Positions 7,656 through 17,244 of a stretch of 36,002 bases of DNA are shown here, piece by piece. The notes under the pieces were generated by a model. It was given only the letters and a program-made list of their open reading frames with translations, was not told where the DNA came from and searched no databases. Location of the stretch: contig SHBP01000015.1 of assembly GCA_004211905.1 (NCBI GenBank), positions 1-36,002 of the forward strand, given 5' to 3'. The position numbers were made by a program, and so were the translations under genes. Positions within the stretch are counted from its first letter, which is position 1, and each line of letters starts with the position of its first letter. The stretch comes from SAR92 clade bacterium (GTDB lineage: Bacteria; Pseudomonadota; Gammaproteobacteria; Pseudomonadales; Porticoccaceae).

Positions 7656-8795
7656 ATGGCACTGGTATTAAATGAAGAACAACAAATGCTTAAAGAGTCC
7701 GCTCAGGGTTTTCTCACTGAGCATGCTCCCATCGCAGAACTTCGCGCGCAGCGGGATGCGGGCAGTGAAACAGGTTACTCCAGCACTCTATGGAATCAAA
7801 TGGTCAATATGGGTTGGGCGGCTATTCTAGTGCCCGAAGAATATGGTGGCTTAGCCTTTGGTCATGTGGGGATGGCACAGATTGTCGAACAGAGTGGTCG
7901 TACCCTAACTGCGTCCCCTCTTTTTTCAACCGCAGTGTTAGGGGTAACCGCTATCTCTTTAGCAGGTAACGAAAAGCAGAAAACTGAGCTACTTTCAGGA
8001 ATTGCCGCGGGTGAAATAACGATGGCTCTTGCGGTTGATGAAAAAATCCATCACTCACCTACTCAGACCGCGATGAGGGCTGAGAAAAAAGGCGATAGTT
8101 ATCTTCTAAGTGGCGTTAAGCGCTACGTGGTCGATGGCAGTACTGCTGATAAGCTGATTGTTGTAACACGAACAGCAGGCACTCCTGGAGAGATGAAAGG
8201 GATTAGTTTGTTTGTTGTTGATCGTACAGCTGAAGGTGTAACGGTTGAGCGAACACAGATGGTTGATGGACGTAATGCGGCCATTATCAGTTTCACTAAT
8301 GTAGAAGTTGGTTTAGATGCCTTACTAGGTGAGCAAGATCGTGGATTCCGAACCCTATCAGCGACATTAGATGCCGGCAATGCTCATTTGGCTGCTGAAC
8401 TCCTGGGTATTGCTCAGGAAAGCTTTGATAGAACTCTCCAGTACATGAAGGAGCGCAAACAGTTTGGAGCCTTCATTGGTTCATTTCAAGCACTCCAGCA
8501 TCGTGCGTCTCATTGGTGGAGTGAGATTGAACTCTGTAAGTCAGTAGTTTTAAAAGCCCTTCAGTCCATAGACGAAGGTGATGTGAAAAGTCCTGCTCTT
8601 GCCAGCATTGCTAAGGCTAAGCTTTGTGAAGTAGCGGAGCTCTCTACTAATGAGGCTATTCAGTTGCACGGCGGTATTGGTATGACAGATGAATATGAAA
8701 TCGGATTTTTTATCAAACGTGCGCGGCCTGCTCAGGCTCTTTTCGGCGACTACAATTATCATGCTGATCGCTACGCATTAATTTGTGGGTATTAA
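7656..8795 (+). CDS. Acyl-CoA dehydrogenase, partner subunit lacking the catalytic Glu
   Basis: ACAD-fold protein of 379 aa: N-terminal helical region, GWAAILVPEEYGG, middle beta-domain, and a C-terminal helical part with MKERKQFGAFIGSFQALQH and the conserved QLHGGIGMTDE motif. At the C-terminus, where catalytic ACADs carry E-G-(G)T-x-x-x-Q, this protein has FGDYNYHADR, so the glutamate base is missing. That is typical of the beta subunit in hetero-oligomeric ACADs. It lies 21 nt after the catalytic-type ACAD and probably shares its mRNA. The ribosome site is weak (AGG about 9 nt before ATG). Confidence 0.9.
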   Translation: MALVLNEEQQMLKESAQGFLTEHAPIAELRAQRDAGSETGYSSTLWNQMVNMGWAAILVPEEYGGLAFGHVGMAQIVEQSGRTLTASPLFSTAVLGVTAISLAGNEKQKTELLSGIAAGEITMALAVDEKIHHSPTQTAMRAEKKGDSYLLSGVKRYVVDGSTADKLIVVTRTAGTPGEMKGISLFVVDRTAEGVTVERTQMVDGRNAAIISFTNVEVGLDALLGEQDRGFRTLSATLDAGNAHLAAELLGIAQESFDRTLQYMKERKQFGAFIGSFQALQHRASHWWSEIELCKSVVLKALQSIDEGDVKSPALASIAKAKLCEVAELSTNEAIQLHGGIGMTDEYEIGFFIKRARPAQALFGDYNYHADRYALICGY

Positions 8796-8850
8796 ATCCC
8801 TAAACAATAAGTAGAGTTACCAATTAGGTACCCCCTTTTTTGTAGCACTT

Positions 8851-8871
8851 ATTGACATTGATAACGTCAAT
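8851..8871. promoter_or_regulatory. 21-bp palindromic operator candidate (copy 2)
   Basis: Inverted repeat ATTGAC...GTCAAT with the same total length (21 bp) and nearly the same sequence as the element at 6404-6424. The inner bases TT/AA also pair. It lies 75 nt upstream of the third acyl-CoA dehydrogenase, in a 151-nt gap that separates two same-strand gene groups. Its presence argues that a separate promoter starts here and that one regulator controls both units. I see no clear -10 box at fixed spacing. Confidence 0.6.
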
Positions 8872-8946
8872 TTATGGGTTAAACTGGTGTAATCGAAGTA
8901 GGCAAAACGTCAAAGCATCAAATTTTAAAATTATGAGGAAGAAGTG

Positions 8947-10164
8947 ATGGATTTAGGTATTAGTGACAAGGTTAAACCGATTCTTGAGGAAGTTAAGAGT
9001 TTTATTGATGTAGAAATTCTTCCACTAGAGATGGAGTACCATAAAGAGGTTGGTAAAGGGGACCGTTGGACATTTACTGACAGACAAACTGAAATTCTCG
9101 AGAGCTTAAAAAGCAAAGCTAAGTCCAGAAACCTTTGGAACTTCTTCCTAACCCACTGGGAAGGGGGCTATGGCCTCAATACTGTGGAATACGCCTATAT
9201 TGCTGAGGAGACTGGACGTTCATTTTTAGCTCCAGAGGTATTCAACTGTGCTGCGCCTGATACAGGCAACATGGAAGTCTTAGCTCGTTATTGTAATGAC
9301 GAACAAAAAGCTAAATGGTTAACACCACTTCTTAATGGTGAAATTCGCTCGGCATACGCTATGACAGAACCATCAGTCGCGTCCTCTGATGCAACGAATA
9401 TTGCAATGAGTTGTGTTGAGGATGGAGATGAATGGGTTCTAAATGGTGAAAAAATATGGATTTCTGGTGCAGGGGATCCACGGTGCAAAATCTTGATCGT
9501 AATGTGCAACACTAATCCCGGAGGTCCTCGGCATGCACAGCATTCTCAGGTGTTAGTGCCTTTTGATACTCCTGGGGTTAAAAACTTGCGGCCTATGACG
9601 GTTATGAATGTCGATGATGCACCTCATGGACACATGCATATGCGTTTCACCGATGTTCGTGTACCTAAAGAAAATATGATTTTAGGTGTTGGTCGTGGTT
9701 TTGAAGTGGCACAAGGCCGACTTGGACCGGGACGTATACACCATTGCATGCGATCTATTGGTCTTGCTGAGGCTGCGCTCAAGTTGCTTTGCGAACGCGC
9801 AGTGAGCAGAGAGGCCTTTGGTCGTCCTTTAGCAAAGCTTGGCGGTAACGTAGATATTATTGCGGATGCGCGTATTAATATCGAAATGACCCGACTGCTT
9901 TGCTTAAAGGCTGCTTGGTTAATGGATAACGTTGGTACAGATGCCGCTCAACCATTCATTTCCATGATTAAAGTTGCAGCCCCTAACATGTCGTTGAAAA
10001 TTATTGATGAAGCTATGCAGATGCATGGTGGTCTTGGTATTTCCTCAGACACCCCACTGGCGAGTTGGTATGGTGCTCAGCGCACGCTACGTTTTGCAGA
10101 TGGACCTGATTCAGTTCATCGCATGGTTATTGGTCGTCGTGAACTGCGTGAATACAATAAATAA
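8947..10164 (+). CDS. Acyl-CoA dehydrogenase, ACAD10/11-like
   Basis: Acyl-CoA dehydrogenase of 405 aa, of the subgroup resembling the ACAD domain of ACAD10/ACAD11. Visible motifs are YAMTEPSVASSDATN and NGEKIWISGAGDPR (flavin/substrate region), EAFGRPLAKLGGN, MQMHGGLGISSDTPLA and a C-terminal RFADGPDSVHRM. In the last motif an Asp stands where the usual E-G-T glutamate would be, as is common in this subgroup. ATG 8947 is preceded by GAGGAAG; a GTG one codon earlier is also possible. It is the first gene of a unit continuing with the SDR and the MDR protein. The preferred chain is unknown. Confidence 0.92.
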   Translation: MDLGISDKVKPILEEVKSFIDVEILPLEMEYHKEVGKGDRWTFTDRQTEILESLKSKAKSRNLWNFFLTHWEGGYGLNTVEYAYIAEETGRSFLAPEVFNCAAPDTGNMEVLARYCNDEQKAKWLTPLLNGEIRSAYAMTEPSVASSDATNIAMSCVEDGDEWVLNGEKIWISGAGDPRCKILIVMCNTNPGGPRHAQHSQVLVPFDTPGVKNLRPMTVMNVDDAPHGHMHMRFTDVRVPKENMILGVGRGFEVAQGRLGPGRIHHCMRSIGLAEAALKLLCERAVSREAFGRPLAKLGGNVDIIADARINIEMTRLLCLKAAWLMDNVGTDAAQPFISMIKVAAPNMSLKIIDEAMQMHGGLGISSDTPLASWYGAQRTLRFADGPDSVHRMVIGRRELREYNK

Positions 10165-10189
10165 ACATTTAACAGAGTAAGGGTGAAGT

Positions 10190-11104
10190 ATGGCAATTAG
10201 ATATGACGGTCAGGTGGCGATTGTAACTGGCGCTGGGAATGGCCTTGGGCGCTCCCACGCACTGGCGTTAGCGTCACGCGGAGCAAAGGTTGTAGTGAAT
10301 GACCTTGGTGGTGCAGTGGATGGGTCTGGTAGCTCAAGTGAAGCAGCTCTCGAAGTCGTTCGTACAATTGAAGCGGCTGGGGGTGAGGCGATAGCTAACG
10401 GTGCAAACGTAGCTGACTTGAATCAAGTTGAAGCCATGGTGGCTCAAACTATTGAAAAGTGGGGTCGCATCGACATTTTAGTTAACAATGCAGGAATACT
10501 GCGTGACAAAAGCTTTGTTAAAATGACGATGGAAGATTTTAAATTAGTGGTCGATGTGCACTTGATTGGCTCGGCTAACTGCACTAAAGCGGTTTGGCCA
10601 TTAATGCGTGAGCAGGGTTATGGTCGTGTCGTTATGACTACCTCGTCCAGTGGTATGTATGGTAACTTTGGTCAATCTAACTATGGTGCTGCCAAGATGG
10701 CTGTAGTTGGACTAATGAACACTCTAGTTCTAGAAGGTGACAAGTACGATATCAAGGTGAATTGCCTATCGCCCACTGCAGGCACACGTATGCTTGATGG
10801 CCTGCTGACCGACGAAATATCAGAGGTATTGACTGTAGAGGCTGTGACTACTGGCTTGTTGACCCTATGCGATAAAGATGCACCAAACCGCATAATCCTC
10901 TGTGCAGGGGCGGGTGGATACGCGCGTACACATATTTACGAAACCGATGGTATTTTTCTAGCTCCAGAGGACCAAACGCCAGAAAATGTCAGAGCTAATA
11001 TGGAAGCAATCGAAAATACAGACAACCAAAAAATGCTTGTAGGCGGCTTTCAGCAGACCGACAAGTTTGTTGCTAAGGCCAGCGCCCACTTTAAAAACAA
11101 ATAA
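10190..11104 (+). CDS. MFE2/HSD17B4-type 3-hydroxyacyl-CoA dehydrogenase (SDR)
   Basis: SDR of 304 aa resembling the dehydrogenase domain of peroxisomal multifunctional enzyme 2, which oxidises 3-hydroxyacyl-CoA in a beta-oxidation spiral. The cofactor motif TGAGNGLG is at residues 13-20, the DLGG element after the second strand suits NAD, NNAG is intact, and the catalytic Y165-xxx-K169 (SNYGAAK) follows SSSGMYG. The C-terminal extension (YETDGIFLAPEDQTPENVRAN) is typical of this subgroup. AAGGG precedes the ATG. Its position directly after an ACAD gene supports the beta-oxidation role. The second, hydratase domain of full-length MFE2 is absent. Confidence 0.9.
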   Translation: MAIRYDGQVAIVTGAGNGLGRSHALALASRGAKVVVNDLGGAVDGSGSSSEAALEVVRTIEAAGGEAIANGANVADLNQVEAMVAQTIEKWGRIDILVNNAGILRDKSFVKMTMEDFKLVVDVHLIGSANCTKAVWPLMREQGYGRVVMTTSSSGMYGNFGQSNYGAAKMAVVGLMNTLVLEGDKYDIKVNCLSPTAGTRMLDGLLTDEISEVLTVEAVTTGLLTLCDKDAPNRIILCAGAGGYARTHIYETDGIFLAPEDQTPENVRANMEAIENTDNQKMLVGGFQQTDKFVAKASAHFKNK

Positions 11105-11121
11105 ATTTTCAGGATAAAATT

Positions 11122-12099
11122 ATGAAAGCATTAGTATGTAGTGACTTTGGTTCTACTCAAGACCTAACCTTAGAACAGAGAGAAGATCTTGAACCAGGTG
11201 CCGGTGAGGTACTTATTGGCGTTAAAGCCGCTGGGGTTAATTTTCCTGATATTTTAACTGTTGAAGGTAAGTATCAATTTAAACCTGAACTGCCGTTTAT
11301 TCCTGGTACAGAAGTTTCTGGCGTTGTTACCAAGCTAGGGAAAGGTGTTACTACGCGTAAGGTGGGGGATGAAGTGGTCGGTATGGTGCAAATTGGTGGC
11401 TTTGCCAGCCAGGTTGTTGCCTCTGAATATACGACTTTCCCGAAAGGTAGCAGCATGTCATATGAGCAGGCGGCGGGTTTTGCTGTGACCTATGGAACAT
11501 CTTATTATGCGCTGAAGCAGAGGGCTCAATTACAACCAGGTGAGACTGTTTTAGTGTTGGGAGCAGCCGGGGGTGTTGGTATAGCTACGATCCAGATAGC
11601 CAAGGCGATGGGCGCGACTGTAATAGCAGCAGCTAGCACTGAAGAGAAGCTTGATTTTGCCTGTGAAGCTGGCGCTGATCTGCGCATCAACTATTCAACT
11701 GAAAATCTGAAAGAAAAAGTGAAAGAATTGACCAAAGGTAAGGGTGCTGATGTGGTTTATGACCCTGTTGGTGGTGATTTCTCAGAGCAGGCATTTCGTG
11801 CTATTGCATGGGACGGTCGTTTCTTAGTGATTGGTTTTGCGTCTGGCCCAATTCCGAAGATGCCGTTGAATCTGGCGTTGTTAAAGAGTGCATCATTGGT
11901 AGGTGTGTTTTGGGGTGCATGGTCAGCCCGTGACCCATTGTCATCGCAGCAGAATTTTAAAGAGCTCGTGGCAATGATTGATGAAGGCAAATTCACTCCT
12001 TTAGTGACTGAGGTGTACTCTCTTGATGATCATGGCTCCGCATTTGGCTCGATTGCTGAACGACGGGCCAAAGGTAAAGTGATTTTGTCTATGGATTAA
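11122..12099 (+). CDS. Zinc-free MDR oxidoreductase (NADPH:quinone reductase-like)
   Basis: Medium-chain dehydrogenase/reductase of 325 aa. The N-terminal GroES-like domain has AAGVNFPDILTVEGKYQ and PFIPGTEVSG, without the zinc-ligand cysteines. The Rossmann domain has GAAGGVG at 147-153 (AxxGGVG-type NADPH site). The C-terminus resembles QorA/acrylyl-CoA or enoyl reductase members. It follows the SDR by 17 nt, with AGGAT before the ATG, and is the last gene before a strong terminator. It could act on a quinone or on an enoyl-CoA intermediate; the sequence does not decide between them. Confidence 0.9.
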   Translation: MKALVCSDFGSTQDLTLEQREDLEPGAGEVLIGVKAAGVNFPDILTVEGKYQFKPELPFIPGTEVSGVVTKLGKGVTTRKVGDEVVGMVQIGGFASQVVASEYTTFPKGSSMSYEQAAGFAVTYGTSYYALKQRAQLQPGETVLVLGAAGGVGIATIQIAKAMGATVIAAASTEEKLDFACEAGADLRINYSTENLKEKVKELTKGKGADVVYDPVGGDFSEQAFRAIAWDGRFLVIGFASGPIPKMPLNLALLKSASLVGVFWGAWSARDPLSSQQNFKELVAMIDEGKFTPLVTEVYSLDDHGSAFGSIAERRAKGKVILSMD

Positions 12100-12124
12100 T
12101 AGTTATAGCGTAGTTTGAATATTG

Positions 12125-12148
12125 AAAGCCCGCGAAAGCGGGTTTTTT
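12125..12148 (+). terminator. Rho-independent terminator of the beta-oxidation unit
   Basis: Stem CCCGC (12129-12133), tetraloop GAAA, stem GCGGG (12138-12142), then six T (12143-12148). Two or three further pairs with flanking A/T are possible. It begins 26 nt after the stop of the MDR gene and is the clearest intrinsic terminator in the window. Confidence 0.93.
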
Positions 12149-12217
12149 ATTGGTTTAATCGAGCTTTTGGAGTAATTGTGGTTGCATCTAATATGCTTTA
12201 ACTCTATCTTTTAATTC

Positions 12218-12231
12218 AAATCTATAGATTT
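12218..12231. promoter_or_regulatory. 14-bp perfect palindrome before the YbjQ-family gene
   Basis: AAATCTA followed directly by TAGATTT, ending 18 nt before the start codon and just upstream of the AAGGA-like ribosome site. It could be an operator or a small 5'UTR hairpin. No partner regulator is visible nearby. Confidence 0.35.
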
Positions 12232-12249
12232 AGGTCAAGGACAAAATAA

Positions 12250-12564
12250 ATGATTTATTCAACTACGGAAACAATTCCTGGACGAGAAATTCTAGAGAGT
12301 GTCGGTGTTGTTACCGGGAATGTGGTCCAGGCAAAACATATTGGCCGTGACATTATGGCGGGTTTAAAGAGTATCGTTGGCGGTGAAATACGTGGTTATA
12401 CTGAAATGCTAAATGAGGCCAGAGATATTGCGATTGGGCGACTAGTAGAGAATGCCAAGCAGAAGAGCGCAGATGCTGTAGTTGGTATACGTTTTACCAC
12501 GAGCTCTATCATGGATGGTTCTTCAGAGATCTTAGTGTTTGGCACGGCAGTCAAACTTAGATAG
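12250..12564 (+). CDS. YbjQ/UPF0145 family protein
   Basis: Small 104-aa protein with the full YbjQ_1 pattern: TTETIPGREI near the start, GxVxGxxVxAKHIGRDI-like residues 22-34, GGEIRGYTEML at 50-60, AxxRLxxxAxxxGADAVVGIRF-like residues 68-83, and EILVFGTAVKL at the end. The family is widespread and thought to form a pentameric ring. Its biochemical role is unknown to me. No signal peptide is seen. The gene stands alone between a terminator and the convergent metH, with AAGGA before the ATG. Confidence 0.9.
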   Translation: MIYSTTETIPGREILESVGVVTGNVVQAKHIGRDIMAGLKSIVGGEIRGYTEMLNEARDIAIGRLVENAKQKSADAVVGIRFTTSSIMDGSSEILVFGTAVKLR

Positions 12565-12604
12565 TTGAATAATCAGGATTTTAGAGTCTAATATATCCAA
12601 CTAT
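12561..12604. terminator. Possible bidirectional hairpin between ybjQ-type gene and metH
   Basis: Inverted repeat ATAGTTG (12561-12567) with CAACTAT (12598-12604), enclosing GGAT/ATCC and TTAGA-G-TCTAA pairings. It fills the 52-nt convergent spacer and overlaps the stop of the YbjQ-family gene. There is no T tract, so it may act with Rho or merely as an mRNA 3' structure. Confidence 0.4.
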
Positions 12605-12616
12605 GTAAGCAACAGC

Positions 12617-15600
12617 TTAGTACCCGAGCACGGGGGCAAGCCATGTTTCATTTTCGTCAATACTTTCTTCTCTTGCATTGGCATATTCTTCGATCTGATC
12701 TTTGTCTATCCTTCCAAGGGTGAAGTAACGAGACTGAGGGTGAGAAAAATAGAAGCCACTGACACTTGCAGTTGGCCACATAGCCAGAGATTCAGTGAGT
12801 GTCACGTCGATCGTTTTTTCAGCGTTTAGTAGCTCCCAGATCACTAATTTGAGACGGTGATCAGGGCATGAAGGATATCCCGGAGCCGGACGAATACCTT
12901 GATATTTTTCCTTAATAAGAGCTTCGTTGTCCAAGGCTTCATCTGCGGCATATCCCCACAGTTCGCAACGTACTTTTTTATGGGCCCACTCTGCAAAAGC
13001 CTCTGCAAAACGATCTGCTAGGGCTTTCAATATTATGGCGTTATAGTCATCGTGATCAGCTTCAAAGCGCGCGATGTGCTCATCAATACCGTGTCCAGCA
13101 GTCACTGCAAATGCGCCGAGGTAGTCATCTCTTTCATCGATAAAGTCAGCTAGCGAGTGTGACGCCAAATCTTCCCGAGATTTTTGTTGTCTAAGACAGT
13201 GCAACAATACCACTGGGTTGTTGTCATCAGATTCTAACGCGATGGCATCCCCCAGTGAGCGCGCAGGGAATAGCCCTATGACCCCTTTTGGCGCTAACCA
13301 TTTTTCGTCCATTAGTTGCTTGAGTAAAGTCTGTGTATCTTTCCATAGTTTGCGAGCCTCGGGCCCTTTTGTCGGATCAGAAAGTAGATCTGGAAAACGT
13401 CCGCTAAATTCCCAGGCATTAAAATAGGGCATCCAGTCAATAAATTCATGGAGTTCTTCAAGTGATGGTGAGAGTTCTGTTATGCCAAGCTTTAAAGGAG
13501 CAGGCGCCTTTCGTTTCATATCAACACGGGCTTTTCGCACCATGGCTTGAGGGAAGGGTCTTAGCGGTGATTTTGCTCTTGCAGCGTACGCTTCACGCTT
13601 GTTAGCGTGCGCCGAAGAAAGTTCTTTCGCAAAAACACTCGGTTCACGCATTAGCCGCTGCGCGACACCGACCGCCCTAGAAGCATCTTTGACATAGACT
13701 ACAGTTCCATCGTAATTAGGGTCTATTTTAACTGAGGTATGAGCAGGGCTAGTTGTAGCCCCTCCGATAAGTAGGGGGCGTGAGTCTCCCCGTCGCTCCA
13801 TTTCTTTTGCCACTCCAACCATTTCGTCTAGAGAGGGAGTAATTAGGCCAGATAAACCGATTAGATCGCAATTTTCATTGTCAGCTACCTCTAATATTTT
13901 GGCTGTAGGCACCATGACGCCGAGGTCAATCACTTCGAAGTTATTACATTGCAGTACCACGCCCACGATGTTTTTCCCGATATCGTGGACATCGCCTTTA
14001 ACCGTCGCAAGAACAATTTTTCCGTTGGTTTGCATGGTTGCGCCGTCTTTTTCTTCTTCAATAAAAGGCACCAGATAGGCCACCGCTTTTTTCATTACTC
14101 GCGCCGATTTAACTACTTGAGGAAGAAACATTTTTCCGGCGCCGAAAAGGTCACCAACACGATTCATGCCATCCATCAGAGCACCTTCAATGACATCTAA
14201 CGGTTTTTCCGCGGCAAGCCTAGCCTCTTCAACATCTTCTATAACATAGGTATCAACACCACTAACGAGAGAGTGAGTTAATCGATCTGTAATTGGAAGG
14301 TCACGCCAATCTTGGTCTACCACACTTGTAGACGTGGTTTTGTTATCCGCATACTGGGGCGCAAGGTGCAATAATTGTTCTGTGGCACTAGGTGTGCGAT
14401 TGAGAATTACATCCTCGACACTATCTCGGAGTTCTTTAGGTAATTCATCATAGATAGCAAGCTGGCCTGCGTTAACAATAGCCATTGTGAGGCCGTTTTG
14501 GATGGCATGATAAAGAAAAACCGAATGCATCGCCTCTCGCAATGGATTATTTCCACGAAAGCTAAATGACACATTAGATAGGCCACCTGACAATGCAGCA
14601 CCTGGGCAAGTTTTTTTAATCTCGGCACAGGACTCAATAAATGATAGTGCGTAGTCATTATGCTCTTCAATACCTGTAGCAACAGCAAAAATATTGGGAT
14701 CAAAAATAATGTCATAAGGATCCATGCCGACCACATCGGTTAGTAGTGTGTACGCACGCCGGCAAATGTCCACTTTTCTTTGTAGGGTGTCCGCTTGTCC
14801 TTCTTCATCAAAAGCCATAACGACAACGGCTGCACCATAGCGTTTAACTAAGGTTGCTTGCTCGATAAACTGCTCCTCACCTTCTTTCATGGAGATAGAG
14901 TTGACGACACCTTTACCTTGAATGCATTTCAGCCCCGCTTCGATAATTGACCACTTGCTAGAATCAATCATGACAGGAACTCGCGCTATATCAGGTTCAC
15001 CTGCAATCAGGTTGAGAAACTTAATCATTACCGATTCTGAGTCGAGCATTCCCTCATCCATGTTGATATCTATGATCTGGGCTCCGTTTTCCACCTGTTG
15101 CCGAGCAACTTGAATGGCAGATTCATAATCCTCAGCTTCGATTAATTTTCTAAAAACTGCAGATCCAGTAACATTTGTTCGTTCACCGATATTGACGAAC
15201 AAACTGTTTGAATCGATAGTTAAGGGTTCTAAGCCACTCAAAAGTAGTGCTTTAGATTTGTCAGCGCGCTGTCGTGGCGAAAATTCAGAAACAATGCTTT
15301 TAATATGATTGATATGGGTAGGCGTGGTGCCACAACAGCCACCAACAATGTTAAACAGGCCTTCTTCACCAAATTCTCGTATGACCTCGGCCATCTCAGA
15401 CGCAGATTGATCATACTCACCAAACTGATTGGGAAGACCAGCATTGGGATGAACGCTCACATAACATTCAGATATCTGTGATAGTGTTTGCAAGTATGGA
15501 CGTAGTTCAGTTGCTCCAAGAGCACAATTTAGTCCAATAGAGATCGGATTAGCATGACGAACGGAATGCCAGAACGCCTCGGTAGTTTGTCCTGATAGAG

Positions 15601-16282
15601 TGCGGCCAGATGCATCGGTAATCGTCCCTGAAATCATAATCGGAATATCAATGCCACGTTCATTTGCGACAGAGTCAATTGCAAAAAGCGCAGCCTTAGC
15701 GTTCAGCGTGTCAAATATGGTTTCCACCATAATTAAATCAACCCCACCATCGATCAAAGCGCCCGTCGCTTCGCTATAGGTAGCGACAAGCTGATCAAAG
15801 TTGATGTTTCTAAAGGATGGGTCTTCAACATCTGGGCTTAGTGAGCAAGTTCTGTTGGTAGGCCCAAGAATGCCGGCTACAAAAGTTTCTTGTTGTCCTG
15901 CGCCTTTTGGCTCATCAATGGCTTCTCGTGCGATTTTAGCGGCAGCATAGTTTAATTCATAGACCAAATCTTCAAGGCCGTAGTCTGCCATTGAAGGTGC
16001 ATTGGCATTAAACGTATTGGTTTCAATAATGTTTGCGCCCGCAGCCAAGTACTGCTGGTGAATACTTGAGATAATTTGGGGTTGGGTAAGGGTTAGTAGA
16101 TCATTATTGCCTTTTAGGTCACTCGGCCAGTCGGCAAAACGCTCCCCTCTATAATCATTTTCCTGTAAATCATACTGTTGAATCATAGTTCCCATTGCGC
16201 CATCTAAGAGAGCAATTTTATGATCTAACAGATGACCCAGCTTCTCGCGGACTGAGTCTTCAGAGTTGATTAAACCTCTCAT
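12617..16282 (-). CDS. metH: Cobalamin-dependent methionine synthase MetH
   Basis: Transfers a methyl group from 5-methyl-THF to homocysteine via B12. It has 1221 aa and the full modular order: homocysteine/zinc domain (about 1-340) with ligands C253, C316 and C317; pterin-binding domain (about 355-640); cap (about 655-745); B12-binding domain with D-V-H-D-I-G-K-N, where H766 is the lower cobalt ligand; and AdoMet-activation domain (about 900-1221) with [12 protein letters not shown]. All key residues are offset 6-7 from E. coli MetH. The ATG overlaps the metF TGA as ATGA, indicating translational coupling. I see no cobalamin riboswitch upstream. Regulation probably comes from the ArsR-type gene at the head of the operon. 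Confidence 0.98.
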   Translation of the reverse strand: MRGLINSEDSVREKLGHLLDHKIALLDGAMGTMIQQYDLQENDYRGERFADWPSDLKGNNDLLTLTQPQIISSIHQQYLAAGANIIETNTFNANAPSMADYGLEDLVYELNYAAAKIAREAIDEPKGAGQQETFVAGILGPTNRTCSLSPDVEDPSFRNINFDQLVATYSEATGALIDGGVDLIMVETIFDTLNAKAALFAIDSVANERGIDIPIMISGTITDASGRTLSGQTTEAFWHSVRHANPISIGLNCALGATELRPYLQTLSQISECYVSVHPNAGLPNQFGEYDQSASEMAEVIREFGEEGLFNIVGGCCGTTPTHINHIKSIVSEFSPRQRADKSKALLLSGLEPLTIDSNSLFVNIGERTNVTGSAVFRKLIEAEDYESAIQVARQQVENGAQIIDINMDEGMLDSESVMIKFLNLIAGEPDIARVPVMIDSSKWSIIEAGLKCIQGKGVVNSISMKEGEEQFIEQATLVKRYGAAVVVMAFDEEGQADTLQRKVDICRRAYTLLTDVVGMDPYDIIFDPNIFAVATGIEEHNDYALSFIESCAEIKKTCPGAALSGGLSNVSFSFRGNNPLREAMHSVFLYHAIQNGLTMAIVNAGQLAIYDELPKELRDSVEDVILNRTPSATEQLLHLAPQYADNKTTSTSVVDQDWRDLPITDRLTHSLVSGVDTYVIEDVEEARLAAEKPLDVIEGALMDGMNRVGDLFGAGKMFLPQVVKSARVMKKAVAYLVPFIEEEKDGATMQTNGKIVLATVKGDVHDIGKNIVGVVLQCNNFEVIDLGVMVPTAKILEVADNENCDLIGLSGLITPSLDEMVGVAKEMERRGDSRPLLIGGATTSPAHTSVKIDPNYDGTVVYVKDASRAVGVAQRLMREPSVFAKELSSAHANKREAYAARAKSPLRPFPQAMVRKARVDMKRKAPAPLKLGITELSPSLEELHEFIDWMPYFNAWEFSGRFPDLLSDPTKGPEARKLWKDTQTLLKQLMDEKWLAPKGVIGLFPARSLGDAIALESDDNNPVVLLHCLRQQKSREDLASHSLADFIDERDDYLGAFAVTAGHGIDEHIARFEADHDDYNAIILKALADRFAEAFAEWAHKKVRCELWGYAADEALDNEALIKEKYQGIRPAPGYPSCPDHRLKLVIWELLNAEKTIDVTLTESLAMWPTASVSGFYFSHPQSRYFTLGRIDKDQIEEYANAREESIDENETWLAPVLGY

Positions 16283-17220
16283 GCTGCAGCCTCTACGGTA
16301 TTATTCTCATTAGTGTTAGCTCTGCGAACTCCCAAAGCATGGCAAACTGCGTAGCATAGTTCGGCGCGATTCAATGTGTAAAAATGAAAGTCATTAACGC
16401 CCTCAGCTTGTAGTGCTATTACTTGCTCGATAGCGATATTTGCGGCGATTAATTGACGAGTTTCGGGTTCGGCATCTAGACCAGCAAAAGCTGTCTCCAG
16501 CCATTTTGGTAGAGTAATACTGCTAGCCTTCGAGAAGCGTTGCAGAGTGGCAAAATTAGTGACCGGCAATATGCCTGGAATTATAGGGTTATCGATTCCC
16601 ATACGCACTGCGGCATCACGAAACCGCAGGTAGCTTTCAGTGTTAAAAAAGTACTGTGTGATTGCTGTACTCGCTCCAGCATCAAATTTTCGCTTTAAAT
16701 TTTGCAGATCAAAATGTGGACTTGGGGCGTCCGGATGGGTTTCCGGATAGGCAGCAACATAAATGTCAAAATCATGCTGTGCAGCTAAGCCCTCAACTAA
16801 TTGCTCTGCGTAAGGAAACCCACCTTCAGTTGGAGCATAAGTTGCTCCAGCGCCACCTTGAGGATCTCCTCTCAACGCCATGATCTTTCTTATGCCTAGT
16901 TCGTAGTATTCATCTGCGATGGAGGCTATATCATCTTTTTGCGCGCCAACACAGGTTAAGTGTGGCATTGCGTCAACAGTGCCGCGTGCTTGGATAGACG
17001 CGATAGCATCAAAGGTGCGCTCGCGAGTTGATCCATCTGCGCCATAAGTAACCGATATGAACTCAGGGTTCAAAGACTCTAGCTTCTCAATACTCCTCCG
17101 AATCGTTTTTTCCATTGACTCGGTGTTAGCCGGGAAAAACTCAAAGCTAACCTTTGGTGTGATTGAGTTAGTTATATTTGTGTGGATTCTATCGCGTAAT
17201 TCATGGGCTCCAAGTGCCAC
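16279..17220 (-). CDS. metF: Methylenetetrahydrofolate reductase MetF
   Basis: FAD enzyme that reduces 5,10-methylene-THF to 5-methyl-THF, the methyl donor for MetH. Its 313 aa show [11 protein letters not shown] near the N-terminus with the conserved Glu, [44 protein letters not shown] and [15 protein letters not shown], all MetF hallmarks. The start is GTG, supported by AAGGAG six bases upstream. It lies 24 nt after the regulator gene and overlaps metH by 4 nt, so the three form one operon supplying and using 5-methyl-THF. Confidence 0.97.
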   Translation of the reverse strand: MALGAHELRDRIHTNITNSITPKVSFEFFPANTESMEKTIRRSIEKLESLNPEFISVTYGADGSTRERTFDAIASIQARGTVDAMPHLTCVGAQKDDIASIADEYYELGIRKIMALRGDPQGGAGATYAPTEGGFPYAEQLVEGLAAQHDFDIYVAAYPETHPDAPSPHFDLQNLKRKFDAGASTAITQYFFNTESYLRFRDAAVRMGIDNPIIPGILPVTNFATLQRFSKASSITLPKWLETAFAGLDAEPETRQLIAANIAIEQVIALQAEGVNDFHFYTLNRAELCYAVCHALGVRRANTNENNTVEAAA

Positions 17221-17244
17221 GTTTTGCTCCTTAGTTTTATCTCA

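Noticed and set aside
14407..14736. 109-aa open frame on the minus strand inside metH
   Set aside because: Out-of-frame shadow of the pterin/cap region of MetH, which is intact and conserved in its own frame.
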